Source of the DNA: Cocos nucifera
Taxonomy: Eukaryota; Streptophyta; Magnoliopsida; Arecales; Arecaceae
Direction: 5' to 3'
DNA: 64,000 bases
Assembly: GCA_006176705.1 (NCBI GenBank)
Contig: QRFJ01000048.1
Span: 1-64,000, forward strand
Shown here: piece after piece, positions 21,481 through 33,549 of the stretch
Numbering within the stretch: the stretch's first letter is position 1
How the letters are laid out: the number at the start of each line of letters is the position of its first letter
Made by a program: the position numbers and the translations under genes
The notes under the pieces: model-generated
Told to the model about the DNA's origin: nothing
Databases searched by the model: none
The model's input: only the letters and a program-made list of their open reading frames with translations

Positions 21481-24400
21481 TTATATTGGAGGAACAAGCT
21501 GCGAAAGAGTGTTATTTCTCTCCTTCCATAGAGACCACAGAGTCACCCATATAAGCACATCCAAAAATTTAGAGTTTGTTTTGGTATGTTTGAATCTCCA
21601 ATCATGCCATAAATTGAAGATGTCAAGAGCTAAGTCAAATATTTGATGTTTCCAAAGTAGCCTTCTCCAGATTTCAGAGATGAAAAGATACTGCAATAAT
21701 AGGTGATCAACTATTTCTTTTTTAGAGTAGCAGAATGTACATCTACTGGAGCCGTTGAAACCTTTTTTCTTTAATACATCTGCGGTCAGAATTTTGCAGT
21801 GGTAGCACAGCCAGTTGAATAATTTGCATTTTTCAGGGATCGGTGCAGCCAGATGATTTTTTGCAGATGAGATAACATACCGTCGTGCATTAGGAAAGAA
21901 TAACAAGCTGAAACCTTGTATCTATGATTTGGAAACCATGATCAAGTTGTCTTATCTTCCAAATTAGAGAGTACCAAAGTTGACAATCCAGAGGATAATT
22001 GATGTAAATTTAGTCGAGCTGCCTGTGGCAAAGGGTGTCTGATGTTGATCGAACATTCTTGTTTGTTCAGAAAATCTGCAATAGAGCAGTGTTTATTCAG
22101 AGACAAGGCATGTAAAATTGGAAATGTGTCTCTAAGGGATACATTAGACAGCCATCGATCATTGTAGAATGAAGTGAGATGCCCGTTCTCTACCAGTGAA
22201 GATGAGAGGGCAAGCATGTAATGTCTGAGATCTAGGATTGTTCACCAAAAAAGAGTCATTTTCCATCTCTGATAAAGTGAGGAATCTAAGTTGAAACCTT
22301 TAGAGTAATAACAGCAAAGAATGAGTTCCTTCCACAAACCATGATCCTATGAGAAAAAACTTGTTCCACCATTTGAGGAGTGCAATGTTGAGGGTTTTTA
22401 AGTTGGTGACTCCTAATCCTCTCAGCAATCTAGGTTGGCAGACTTAGGCCCAACTTGCCAAGATTTTGAAATTTGAATGCTGACTACCTCCTTTCTAGAG
22501 AAAATTGCGACAAATGAAATCAATTTTCTTAAAAATGGACTCTGGCAGTAAAAACACCAACATCCAGTATGTCGAGATTGTTCTTAAGATCGAGTTAATG
22601 AGCATGAGGCACCCAGCCAATGTTAGGGAACCTTTCTTCCAACCAGCTAGTTTTCTGTTTATTTTTTCAACCAAAAAATTTCATTGATTCTCTAATATAT
22701 GTTTGTTGTGCAAAGGAATACCAAGATAATGTAAAGGGAGATATGATGTTTTGCATCCTAAAATAGCTGCGCATCTCGATGATTGACTTTTGCTTAATCC
22801 CAAACCAACCAGTTGAGATTTGGAGAAGTTGATTTTGAGGCTGGTGTATAGCTCGAAAGTGTAGAGGATGAATTTAATGGTGTTAAGCTGGGAACCGTGC
22901 GCACGGCAGAAGATCATTGTATCGCCCACATATTGAATTGAGTGAGGTTTGCTATGAAGATCCTTTGGTCTGATAGGATCCAACAGGCCCTCAGAGAATG
23001 CACGCTTCATCATTCTTGGGAGTATGTCTGCTATCAACATAAATAAAAGGAGCAAGAGTGGGTTACCTTGCTTGATTCCTTTTTGACTTGTTATCCATTT
23101 ACCCGATTGCCCATTGAGAAGAATGGCAGATTTAGAGTCCACAAGGAGTGTGAAAATCCATGAGACGAACTTAGGACCAAAACCACATTTGTTAAGCAAT
23201 TTGAATAAAGTTCCCCAAGAGACACTGTCGAAGGCCTTTTTAAAGTCGATTTTAAACATGATTCCTTGTTTATTGTTGATTCTAAATAGATTGATAAGCT
23301 TAGATGTAAAGATACAGCCGTCAAAGATACTTCTTCCTAGAATAAAAGCAAACTATGATGACATTACCAGTTTGTCAATAACCTTATTGAGCTTTAATGA
23401 GAGGACTTTGGAGAAAATCTTGATGATGCCATTCTCCAAGCTAATGGGCCTGAAATCCTTAACCGATGGCAAGTCAACTTTTTTAGGAATGAGAGTGATG
23501 TAGGTATAGTTTAGTCTTGAGAGGTCTACAGTTCCGTTTAAAAGAGCTTTGAAAATGGCCATGAAGTCATTTTTGAGAAGGTTCCAATGTTTTTGATAGA
23601 AGGAGATAGAAAATCCTTCGGGTCGAAGTGCTTTGTTTGCAGCCAAAGAGAAGATGGCGTTGCGAATTTCCTCCTCAAAGAAATCAGCATCCAGACATGA
23701 AAGATCAGGTTGTGCCTTAGGGAAAAGAAGTTCCCAGTAAAGATCAATGTTCTCCATATCAAGAGAACCAAGAAGGGATGAATAGAAAGAGAAGAAGGCT
23801 TGTTGAATGTTGGAAGGGTTTGAAGTGCTAATCCCATTCACGTAAATTTCCTGTATATGATTTTTCCTACGTCGATTGCTTGCAATAATGTGAAAGTACT
23901 TGGTATTACGATCACCCTCTTTGATCCACTAGTCTCGTGATCTTTGTCTCCAATAGTGTTCTTCTTGTATAGATATGTCTTCAAGCTGGATTTTGAGAAG
24001 AGAACGTCGAGTTCTTTCATTGGATGACAGCCAATATAGTTCTTCGAGCTTATTAAATTCTTCAATTTTATTGGTTAGATCCCTTTTTTTAATGAAAATA
24101 TTACCTACGGCCACTCAACTCCAGTGACGTAGAATCTTCCTAAGCTGCCGAAGTTTGAGAGTGAAGCTAGCACAAGGGTTGGAGGAATGAGTGCTTATGA
24201 TCCAAGCTGAGCTGATAATATCCTCAATATCAGGATAATGGTACCACATATTCTCAAACCAAAAGATTTTGATTCAACTGTTGGGGGGAACACAGAAGGT
24301 GAATAGGAGATTTTGAGTGGCACATGATCGAAGGTTGTTCTTGCAAGTGCGAAGCAGTTAGTGAGGGGGAAGAGGAAATGCCTTTGCAGGTTAATAAAAC

Positions 24401-25020
24401 TCCTGTCACTCCTGTCGAGTCTTGCCAAGCTTGGAGAAGCTCTGAGATTTGACCAAGAAACTTGCTTTGGTTTAGAATGATTTCGATCACCTCCAGATCA
24501 TTTATCAAGTTGTTGAAGGTCTTGGAAGAGGAAAGACTACTATTGCTGCCATGTCTATCTTCCGGGTGTCTGGTGATATTAAAGTCACCCAAAATAATTC
24601 AGGATAACTGAATGATTTGTTTGAGATTCCTGAGTTCAGAGAATAAAACCTAGCAATCTTCAATGTTGGAGGGCCCGTAGACGTTGGTGACTAGCCACTG
24701 ACACGAAGAATTGATTTTCTGGAATCAAGTGGATAAGGTAAACGTGCCTTTATGATAGTGAGAACCACTGATATATGTACCATTCCAGTAGGTAATGATT
24801 CCTCCAGCTGCACCTTCAGCATCTTTAACATCCCAATGATCGATGTCTTTTTCACATATAGATTGAAGTAGGTTCTCATTAAAGGACATTAATTTAGATT
24901 CTTGAAAGCAAGCAATGCAATATTTAGAGGAGATGATTGAGTCCTGATGATTTATCCCTCTGAGGGGCAGTCCAAGGCTCTAACATTCCAACAGAGGATA
25001 ATCATGTTGAGTATCTCAGA
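21481..25020 (-). pseudogene. LINE ORF2 remnant: endonuclease, reverse transcriptase, zf-RVT
   Basis: Read right to left. An APE-type endonuclease remnant at about 24900-24250 includes MGDFNITRHPEDR. A reverse transcriptase at 23841-22681 shows YITLIPKK, FRPISLENG, FKIDFKKAFDSVSW, GIKQGNP and the active-site region YVGDTMIF. A zf-RVT domain at 21906-21481 has LFNWLCYHCKILTADVLKKKG, then a CTFC motif. These are the parts and order of a plant L1-type ORF2. The frame is broken several times, and the catalytic YADD motif reads YVGD, so the first aspartate is lost. It cannot make an active enzyme. Confidence 0.85.
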
Positions 25021-25057
25021 TAACATAAACTTTGAAGTAAGGTTCGTGGACTAGATA

Positions 25058-25400
25058 CTAGCATCCATGTTGATTGCCAGTCGGTATGGTATAATACCAT
25101 ACCACTTCGTATCGTTAATAAAAAAATTAAAAAAACTCCATCCAATGGTATAAAAAAAAAAAAAAAATTATCCATACTGCTCCATACTGATGCCATACCG
25201 ATTCATACCGGACCAAACCGTTCAGTACTGACCCGTACCATATCATACCGACCAATTCGATTCGGTTCAGATTATTTTTTGAAAAATTGATCTAAATCAT
25301 TTTGGTTCTCTACCGGTGCGGTATGGTAGTGGATGTATCAGCCGGTTTGGACCGATACAAAAAAATCTTGCTTTAGAGTTTGACTTGTAGAAAGTAGCAT
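25058..25400. repeat. GGTATGG/CCATACC-rich insertion
   Basis: A stretch with about a dozen words of the GGTATGG, CCATACC, CCGATAC type in both orientations (for example GGTATGGTATAATACCATACC, interrupted, at 25083). It separates the ORF2 start from ORF1 of the LINE and shows no coding potential. Short inverted words and insertion within a LINE suggest a small non-autonomous element, but I see no clear termini or target duplication. Confidence 0.45.
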
Positions 25401-25699
25401 AAATTAGATAAGATAGCATGAAACATTGTGGTGCGATAAAGCATAGCGAACAAAATAGAAGACAACATTCTGATCACAGAGTGAGACAAGGGAAGATGGC
25501 TCCATCAAAAAGAACATCTATTGGAGTTGCAAAAACAAAAAGAGACAAAATGCACCCCAATGGGAAAGTTCATCATGAATCTAAGCTGTAGAGTGTAACA
25601 ATCCAGCCGATGATTTGTTGCAGCGTTTCCCCTCCATCGTTTTGATTTTGGCCACAGGATCGAACGAGTACTTGGCTTCCAGGTTAACTCTACATGTTG

Positions 25700-27540
25700 C
25701 GTCGAATTTAATAAGGTCGCTAGTCGTCAGTGAATTAATGAAAAAGATGTCTTCATCCAAAAGGATATCAACATCGAGACCCAGGGCCTTAGTCTTTTTA
25801 GACCGAAGGCGAGCACTTCTCTTAACCGAAGGAGATGGGGACAGGAGTTGGCAGGAGGAGGGGGGGACTTGAGGTTAATGATTACATGGCTAAGGTTTAT
25901 CGATAAAGAAGAGAATATGTGATGCGCTGGAATAGGTTCGGGAGAGCTAGAGTGGGTAGGTTTAGGCAAAGTGTAGTTTGAAAGGTGGCAGTCATAGTCA
26001 AGGAAAGCGGAAAAATTTGGATTTAAATCCGGAGTGTGAATCTAACGAAATAATGGAAGTGGTATTATGTGACAACGGGTGTTTGCTGAGAGGTGTAGGA
26101 GGTAGAGAGAAGAAAGAGAAGATGAATTTCTGGCAACCAGCAATTAAGAAGGTGAGAGAGGAGTGCCAACTAATAGTCGGGATGTGATGTGATTGCACCC
26201 GGAGGGACGATGGACTCTACACAATCTATGGAGAGAGGATAGAGCGATGGGACAACTGGTGCGAGGTTCAATGCTCCGGTGAACTAAGGGTAGAGGGGGA
26301 AAACAGCTGGTTCTGAGATGGATGACCAGCGAAGAGTCAAACCAAAATTCAGCTTCATCTTCATCCATGCCATCTAGATCATTGTCTTAAGAAGAATCAG
26401 GGTCTTCTTCAGGGGTGAAGGGATTAGAGAAGTTAATTTGGAGCTTAACTTCAAATGTGAGAAGACCCACAGTGATGTTGATGACTTCCGGCAGTATTTC
26501 AACATCTTCACATAAGACATGAACATCAAAGCTTGAGAGGTCTTCCCAACAAGTGCTAGCATGGCTTGCACGTAGGGGAACACCAAAGCTGGAGATGATA
26601 TTATCCATAGCTTCCACATTCCAGCATGACAGTGGAAGATCAAGGAGACTGGCCGCTACTTTGAACTTAAGGTTGTGAGGTGAACCTCCTGAGGATTGGT
26701 CCCAATGGTTGATCCTAAGACTAAAACCATCACCAAGTAGCGGACTAGCGGCCACCACGTCTTGGACGACAACAAGTGATGGGCAAGCCACAAAGAAGGA
26801 GTTACCTCTGGGTAGCTTCCCTGTGATCCAAGATCTCAGGCAGTTTGTTTTCAGAGAGATAGTGGTAGCGACATCATCCGATTTGATAGGACGGCCTTCT
26901 ACTTCCACAAAGACCACTTTAAGCAAGAAGTCTTGAGTTTCAAGCAGTTTACATGAGTTTGGGATGAAGGCTTTAGCTTTATGGAGGGAGTTGACAATGG
27001 GTGGGTATTCTAGGAGAGGGTAATCGGGGAGAGGGTGGTCCATGTTGGGGTGAGGGTAACAGTGTGATGGATCAGGGTTATAGGAGGAAACTGGAGGCTT
27101 GCGGGATGCACCTCTTTGATAGCGCCGGAAGTTATGACCAAAGCAATGGCACTGGAAACACTTAATGGGGTTTCTGCAAGAGGCTTTCAGATGATCTTGG
27201 TCACCACACCGAAAGTAGACTTTCTTTTTAAAGGGACAAGGGGAGAAGGATGGTGCAGCAGCGCCGAACGGAGAGGGGCTCGAAGCATTACCTCGAAGAT
27301 GATGAAACTTATCTTCATGGGAGCGAGCGTGAGTAACCTTACTGGAATCCTTGATGATGTCGGCGAATGAACGGGCTAAGGGTGGTCGTAGGTGGATAGA
27401 GTCGACAAGAACGAAGAGATCATGCCGCTGAGATGGGATGGGTCCCAGGATTCCAGCGTCATGAGCGGCGATATACGCAGGTGAAGTAGCAGAAGGATGG
27501 CATCCCAGTAGAAAAGCGTTTGCACCAGTAAGCGGAGTGC
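25700..27540 (-). pseudogene. LINE ORF1 remnant with two damaged zinc knuckles
   Basis: Minus-strand frame. Around 27230-27100 two CCHC knuckles follow each other. The first has Tyr for its first Cys (YFRC..H..C) and the second has Tyr for its last (CFQC..H..Y). A 218-residue open block follows (27043-26387), with LRINHWDQ, then DLPLSCWNVEAMDNIISSFG, which matches the nucleic-acid-binding ORF1 domain of plant LINEs. The C-terminal part runs into stops around 26380-25700. ORF1 would bind RNA and chaperone target-primed reverse transcription. Here it is broken. Its N-terminal part probably lies across the copia insertion at 54751-55460. Confidence 0.7.
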
Positions 27541-27862
27541 AATGAAGCTCTCTTTCTTGATTACTTGTACATGATGTAGGCTACCATTTTAGTCTTAAAA
27601 TTGAGGCAAAGCATTTTGAGTATCATGGTCTCAATGGTACATGAAGTATCTGCTGCATTTGATTCTCTTCTAGAATGGTGCAGCAGAAACTTCAGGAATA
27701 GGACTTGCCTGTGTTAGAACTCTTTATAACCCCTCCCCAAATATTATAATCCCTGTTTATACCTCATTTCTTTTTTACTTTGTTATGTAAATCTTTCTTA
27801 TCAATAAATTCTGGTGGCATTTGCCTTCTTCATTATCAAAAAAATAAAAATAAAAATAAAAG
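27541..27862 (+). mobile_element. 5'-truncated LINE, 3' end with A-rich tail
   Basis: Plus-strand sequence ending in a typical plant LINE 3' region (GTTATGTAAATCTTTCTTATC, then AATAAATTCTGGTGGCATTTG) and a tail of AAAAATAAAAATAAAAATAAAA-like units. Words flanking it (TGCAATGAAG at 27539 and TGCAGTGAGA at 27867) resemble a diverged target duplication. It interrupts ORF1 of the minus-strand LINE. Confidence 0.6.
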
Positions 27863-27881
27863 GCTTGCAGTGAGAAGGCTT

Positions 27882-28187
27882 TGTTGGTGGGCTAACTTAA
27901 CGAACTAATAAATGTAATAGTTCAAAATAAGATTTATTTATAGAATGAACTCAAGAATAAATAAATTCATTTAGTTACAATACAAAATACATATTCCTAT
28001 TTATAAAAATAGGGGGACATAACTGACACCTATTAAAAGACACATCTCTACAAAGAAGACATTTTGCAAACAAACATATTTTCTAATTTAAAAGATATAA
28101 CTTTTCAAAGAGACATATCTCCATATTACAAATAGACACAACTCTTCTCAATGGACAACTTTTCATGAATAGGTTTAGTGACCAACA
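27882..28187 (-). repeat. Copia 3' LTR
   Basis: A 306-base LTR, TGTTGGTGGGCTAAC to TTTAGTGACCAACA on the + strand. It is the partner of 54448-54746, with clear sequence divergence between the two, so the insertion is not recent. Confidence 0.88.
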
Positions 28188-28277
28188 TATTCTCCCCTTA
28201 AACTTGTTCATGCACAACTTTCCTCATCTTTTTTAATTTGATCTTCATAAATTTGGAGTTTTTCTTGTAAATCTTTC
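28188..28277 (-). pseudogene. 3' part of extra copia ORF
   Basis: Continues the frame of 35677-36077 once the gypsy insertion and one CTTTC are removed: ...LIAEKK joins DLQEKLQIYEDQIKKDEES. It ends close to the polypurine tract. See the entry at 35677. Confidence 0.5.
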
Positions 28278-29261
28278 TGTTGGTGCAGAATCTGGTCATC
28301 ACCGAATCGAGCTGGAGTAGAGGTGGATGAGGTCGCCGCCAGGGAGACCTGTAAAACAAAGTTTCGTTCGGAATCAGTGGAGGGTGGCTCCGGCAAGACC
28401 CTTCGACGATCAAGTCAGCTTTGGCCAACAGATATGAAGTGCTCTGGAACAAATTCGGCAGAGTTTACAAAAAAAGAGGAGAGCTTAGAGCTTAGTATAT
28501 CTGGAGGATCCTTTTTATAGACGGAGCTTGATGGTGACACCTACAGCTGCCTGATGGCGGACTGCTCGAGGCTGCACCGAATTAGATGCGGAGAGGATGG
28601 TGTCGTCAGATCGATAGTGACAGCCATACCGTCTGACAGTGGTGGGCTGTTTGAGGTCTGAAGAAGTCAGTCATAGAGGAGTGCGCCTGTAGCATCATCT
28701 GTGGCGGACTGATGGTGACCATTCGTCCAGATTTAATAGTCATGACTCTGAGAAAGCAGGCATTGATCGGTGGACTTTGGTACGTATCAATTTTAGAGGA
28801 GTTCGGACTCCTAGAGGAGTTCAATCGAGGGAAAGCTCGAAAGAAGTTCGGTCGGGAGAGTGTGGAGGGAGCAGCTCTCGTAGGCGTCTGGCTGGAGGAG
28901 TGTGGCTAGGGCTCGATCATTGAAAAATTCGGAAGAAGCTTGGTCGCTGAGAAGTTCGGAAGGAGCTCGACCGCTGAGGAGTCCGACCGATCGAGGAGAT
29001 GTCTGGGAGGAGTCCGACTCCTGAAGAAGTTCGATCGAAGGAAAAGCATGAAGAAAGTTTGGCTCCCGCGGGCATCTGGCTGGAAGAGCGCGGAAAGAGT
29101 TCGACTCTCATGGGAGTCCGATTGAAGCTCGATCACTGCGAAGTTCGGTCGAATGAAGAAGTTCGGCTAAGACCCATCCACTGAAGCTCTTCCGTGGCTA
29201 CCAGTTGCGTTAGTCTAGGCATCGAACTGAACTTCGATGGAAGCGAGATTTATCTCCAACA
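28278..29261 (-). repeat. Gypsy 3' LTR
   Basis: A 984-base LTR. On the + strand it begins TGTTGGTGCAGAATCTGG and ends ATCTCCAACA. It is bordered on the right by a purine-rich tract on the minus strand (AGTGGAGGGACTAT). A minisatellite built on GGAGTCCGACTC and GAAGTTCGGTCG units lies at 28800-29170. Confidence 0.9.
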
Positions 29262-29389
29262 ATAGTCCCTCCACTTTCGAGTTCGAAACTTGAAGGAAGG
29301 GAGTATAGAAAAGATGACTGCGGAAGTCCTCTTTTGGGCTCTGTGCTGATTCAGATTGAAACTCGGGAGGGAGATCTCATCTCCGACCA

Positions 29390-30050
29390 AAGTTGATGTT
29401 GGAGTTGAAACCCGGGGGAGATCTCATCTCCAATCGAGGTTAAAGTAAATCTCGTCTCCTACGGTCGAGGTCGGAGGTTGAGCTCATCGGAGGCGATATT
29501 ATCTCCAGCAGTCAAGGTTGCCTCAGGGGATCTTATTACTTGCAGCCGAAGTTAATACGAGCACTCGAGAGAGATCTGATCTTAGGACGAGATTATCTCC
29601 GATCTTATCTTTGGTTGAGGTTGTCTCGGTCGCTCGAAAGAGATCTTATCTCTGACCGAGGTTGTCTCGGGCGCTCTGATCGAGGTTGTCTCCAATCTTA
29701 TCTCTGACCGAGGTTGGCTCGAATGCTCTGGTCGAGGTTGCTTCTGATTTTATCTTTGGCCAAGGTTGTCTCGGTTGCTCGAAAGAGATCTTATCTCTAG
29801 CTGAGATTGTTTTAGATGCTCTGGCCGAGATTGTCTCGATCGCTCGGAAGAGATCTTATCTCTGACTGAGGTTGTCTTCAATCTTATCTCTGGTCAAGGT
29901 TGGCTCGTGTGCTCTGGTCGAAGTTGTCTCAGATCTTATCGCTGATCGAGGTTGCCTCGGAAGAGATCTCATTTTTTACAGTCGAGGTCGATGTGGATGC
30001 TCGGAGGAGATCTTATCTTCCATCGAGGTTGATGGAGCTGTAGACTTCAG
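29390..30050 (-). repeat. Tandem repeats of about 41-47 bp
   Basis: Roughly fourteen imperfect units containing GAGATCTTATCTCTGACCGAG and GGTTGTCTCGG. They are reverse-complement relatives of 6056-6560 and similar to 32370-33490. Confidence 0.8.
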
Positions 30051-30059
30051 AGTTCGGAC

Positions 30060-32350
30060 TTTGGACTTTGCTCGCGTTAGGACGAGGTCCTCCTCCTATT
30101 TCTAATGGGCTATGGGATACATAAGGATCATTGTTAGGGCCTCTCCCTCCATCTCATCTAAAATGAACGAGGTCTTCGACTTTGCTCACGTTAGGACGAG
30201 GTTCTCCTTCTATTCCTTACGAGATCCTCCTCCTGTTCCTAACGGACTATGGGGGCACATAAGGATCATTATCAGAGCTTCTCCCTCCATCTCATCTAAA
30301 ATGAATGAGGCCTTCGAATTTGCTCACGTTAGGACGAGGTCCTCCTTCTATTCCTAACGGACTATGGGGGCACATAAGGGCCCTCCTATTCCTAACGGGC
30401 TGTGGGGGCACATAAGGACCGTTGTCAGGGCTTCTTCCTCCATATCGTCTAAAATGAACAAGGCCTTCGACTTTGCTCACATTAGGATGAGGTCCTCCTC
30501 CTATTCCTAACGGACTGTGGGGGTATATAAGGGCCGTTGTTAGGGCCTCTCCTTCCATCTCGTCTAAAATGAATGAGGCCTTCGACTTTGCTCACGTTAG
30601 GATGAGATCCTCGTCCTGTTCCTAACGGACTGTGGGGGCACATAAGGATCGTTGTCAGGGCCTCTCCCCCATCTCATCTAAAATGAACGAGGCCTTCGAC
30701 TTTGCTCACGTTAGGATGAGGTGCTCCTCCTCTTTCTAACGAGCTGTGAGGGTACATAAGGGCCGTTGTCAGGGCCTCTCCCTCCATCTCGTTTAAAATG
30801 AACAAAGTCTTCAACTTTGCTCACGTTAGGACGAGGTCCTCCTCCTATTTCTAACGGACTATAGAGGCACATAAGGACCATTGTCAGGGCCTCTCCCTCC
30901 ATCTCATCTAAAATGAATGAGGTCTTCGACTTTGCTCACATTAGGACGAGGTCCTCCTCCTGTTCCTAATGGACTATGGGGGCACAAAGGGCCATTGTCA
31001 GGGCCTCTTCTCCCATCTCATCTAAAATGAACGAGGCCTTCGACTTTGTTCACGTTAGGATGAGGTCCTCTTCCTATTTCTAACAGACTGTGAGGGCACA
31101 TAAGGACCGTTGTCAGGGCCTTTTCCTCCATCTCGTCTAAAATGAAAAAAGTCTTTGACTTTACTCATGTTAGGACGAGGTCCTCCTCCTATTTCTAACA
31201 GGCTATGGGGGCACATAAGGACCGTTGTCAAGGCTTCTCCCTCCATCTCATTTAAAATGAACGAGGCCTTCGACTTTGCTCACATTAGGATGAGGTTCTC
31301 CTCCTATTCCTAACGAGCTGTGGGGACACATAAGGGCCGTTGTCAGGATCTCTCCCTCCTCATCTAAAATGAACGAGGCCTTCGATTTTACTCACGTTAG
31401 GATGAGGTTCTTCCTTCTGTTCCTAACGGACTATGGGGGCACATAAGGATCGTTGTCAGGACCTCTCCTTCCATCTCGTCTAAAATAAATTTGGCCTTCG
31501 ACTTTGCTCATGTTAGAATGAGATCCTCCTCCTGTTCCTAACGGACTGTGGGGGCACATAAAAGCCATTGTCAAGGCCTCTCCCCCCATCTCGTCGAAAA
31601 TGAACGAGGCCTTCGACTTTGCTCATGTTAAAATGAGGTCCTCCTCCTGTTTCTAACAGACTATAGGAGCACATAAGGGCTGCTATCAGGGCCTCTTCCT
31701 CCATCTCGTCTAAAATAAATGAGTTCTTCGACTTTGCTCATGTTAGAACGAGGTCCTCCTCCTGTTCCTAATGAACTGTGGAAGCATATAAGAACCATTG
31801 TCAGGGTCTCTCTCTCCATCTCGTCTAAAATAAGCGAGATCTTTGATTTTGCTCATGTTAGGATGAGGTTCTACTCCTATTCCTAACGGACTGTGGCAGC
31901 ATGTAAGGGCCGCTGTCAGGGCCTCTCTCCCATCTCGTCTAAAATGAACGAGGCCTTCGACTTTGCTCACGTTAGGACAAGATTCTTCTCCTATTTTTAA
32001 TGGACTGTGGGGCACATAAGGGCCGTTGTCAGGGCCCTCCTCCTATCTCGTCTAAAATGAATGAGGCCTTCGACTTTGCTCACGTTAGAATGAGGTTCTC
32101 CTCCTATTTCTAATGGGCTATGGAGGCACATAAGAGCCGTTGTTAGGGCCTCTCCCCCATCTCGTCTAAAATGAATGAGGCCTTCGACTTTGCTCACGTT
32201 AGGATGAGGTTCTCCTTCTATTTCTAACGGACTGTGGAGGCACATAAGGGCCGCTGTCAGGGCCTCTCCCTCCATCTCATCTAAAATGAATGAGGCTTTC
32301 AACTTTGCTCACGTTAGGATGAGGTTCTCCTTCTGTTCCTAACGGACTAT
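30060..32350 (-). repeat. 115-bp tandem array, about 20 copies
   Basis: The unit contains TTCGACTTTGCTCACGTTAG, GGGGGCACATAAGG and GTTGTCAGGGCC, ending ATCTCGTCTAAAATGAA. Copies differ by scattered substitutions and a few small deletions. The unit is not a multiple of three, so the many short minus-strand frames (MEGEALTT-type) are by-products. The same unit is found at 4174-4660 and 5600-6055. Confidence 0.92.
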
Positions 32351-32369
32351 GGATGAGGTTCTTCGAAGC

Positions 32370-33490
32370 TCGAAAGAGATCTCATCTCTAGCCGAGGTTG
32401 GCTCGGTTGCTCGAAAGAGATCTTATCTCTGGTCGAGGTTGACTCGATCGCTTGGGAGAGATCTTATCTCCGGCTGAGGTTGACTCGATCGTTTGGGAGA
32501 GATCTTATCTCTAGCCGAGGTTGTCGCAGTCACTCGGGAGAGATCTTATCTCTAGTCGAGGTTGACTCAATCACTCGGGGGAGAGATTATCGCGGTCGCT
32601 CGGAAGATATCTTATCTCTGATCGAGGTTGACTTGGTCGCTCGGAGAGAACTTATCTCTAGCCAAGGTTGACTCGGTCGCTCGGGAGAGAACTTATCTTT
32701 AGTCGAGGTTGTCGCAGTTGCTCGGAAGAGATCTTATCTCTAGCCGAGGTTATCTCGATCACTTGAGAGAGATCTTATCTCTGGTCGAGGTTTGACTCGG
32801 TCGCTCGAAAGAGATCTTATCTCTAGTCGAGGTTGTCGCAGTCGCTCGGTAGAGATCTTATCTCTAGTCGAGGTTGACTCGATCGCTCGGAAGAGATCTT
32901 ATCTCTAGCCGAGGTTGACTCGATCGCTCGAAAGAGATTTTATCTCTGACCGAGGTTAACTCGATCGCTCGAGAGAGAACTTATCTCTAGCCGAGATTAT
33001 CGTGGTCACTCGGGAGAGATCTTATCTCTATTCGAGGTTGTCTCGATCGCTCGGAAGAGATCTTATCTCTGACCGAGGTTGTCATGGTCGCTCAGGAGAG
33101 ATCTTATCTTTAGCCGAGGTTGACTCAATCGCTCGGAAGAGATCTTATCTCTGGCCGAGGTTATCACGGTCGCTCAGAAGAGATCTTATCTCTGGCCGAG
33201 GTTGACTTGGTCGCTTGGGAGAGATCTTATCTCTGGTCAAGATTGACTCGATCGCTCGAAAGAGAACTTATCTCTAGTCGAGGTTGTCACGATCGCTCGA
33301 GAGAGATCTTATCTCTGGCTAAGATTGTCCAGGTCGCTCGGAAGAGATCTTATCTCTGATCGAGGTTGTCGCGGTCGCTCGAGAGAGATCTCATCTCTAG
33401 CCAAGGTTGATTCAATTGCTCGGAAGAGATCTTATCTCTAGCCGAGGTTATCTCGATCGCTTGAAAGAGATCTTATCTCTAGCCGAGGCT
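32370..33490 (-). repeat. 41-bp tandem array, about 27 copies
   Basis: The unit is built from GAGATCTTATCTCTAGCCGA and GGTTGACTCGATCGCTCGG. It is regular and nearly uninterrupted, then ends in one partial 115-bp unit at about 33505-33545. Confidence 0.92.
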
Positions 33491-33549
33491 AAAGATCTTT
33501 GACCTGCTCGTGTTAGGACGAGGTTCTCCTCCTATTCCTAACACGATAA

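Noticed and set aside
30292..32302. A series of 63-101 residue minus-strand ORFs (MEGEALTT...-type) as a repeat protein
   Set aside because: They lie on a 115-bp tandem repeat whose length is not a multiple of three, so frames shift at each unit. The same units occur in both orientations in other gypsy remnants. No start, stop or domain logic is shared.
32370..33490. Regular 41-bp repeats as a CRISPR array
   Set aside because: There are no unique spacers: repeat units follow each other directly, in a plant retroelement with no cas genes.
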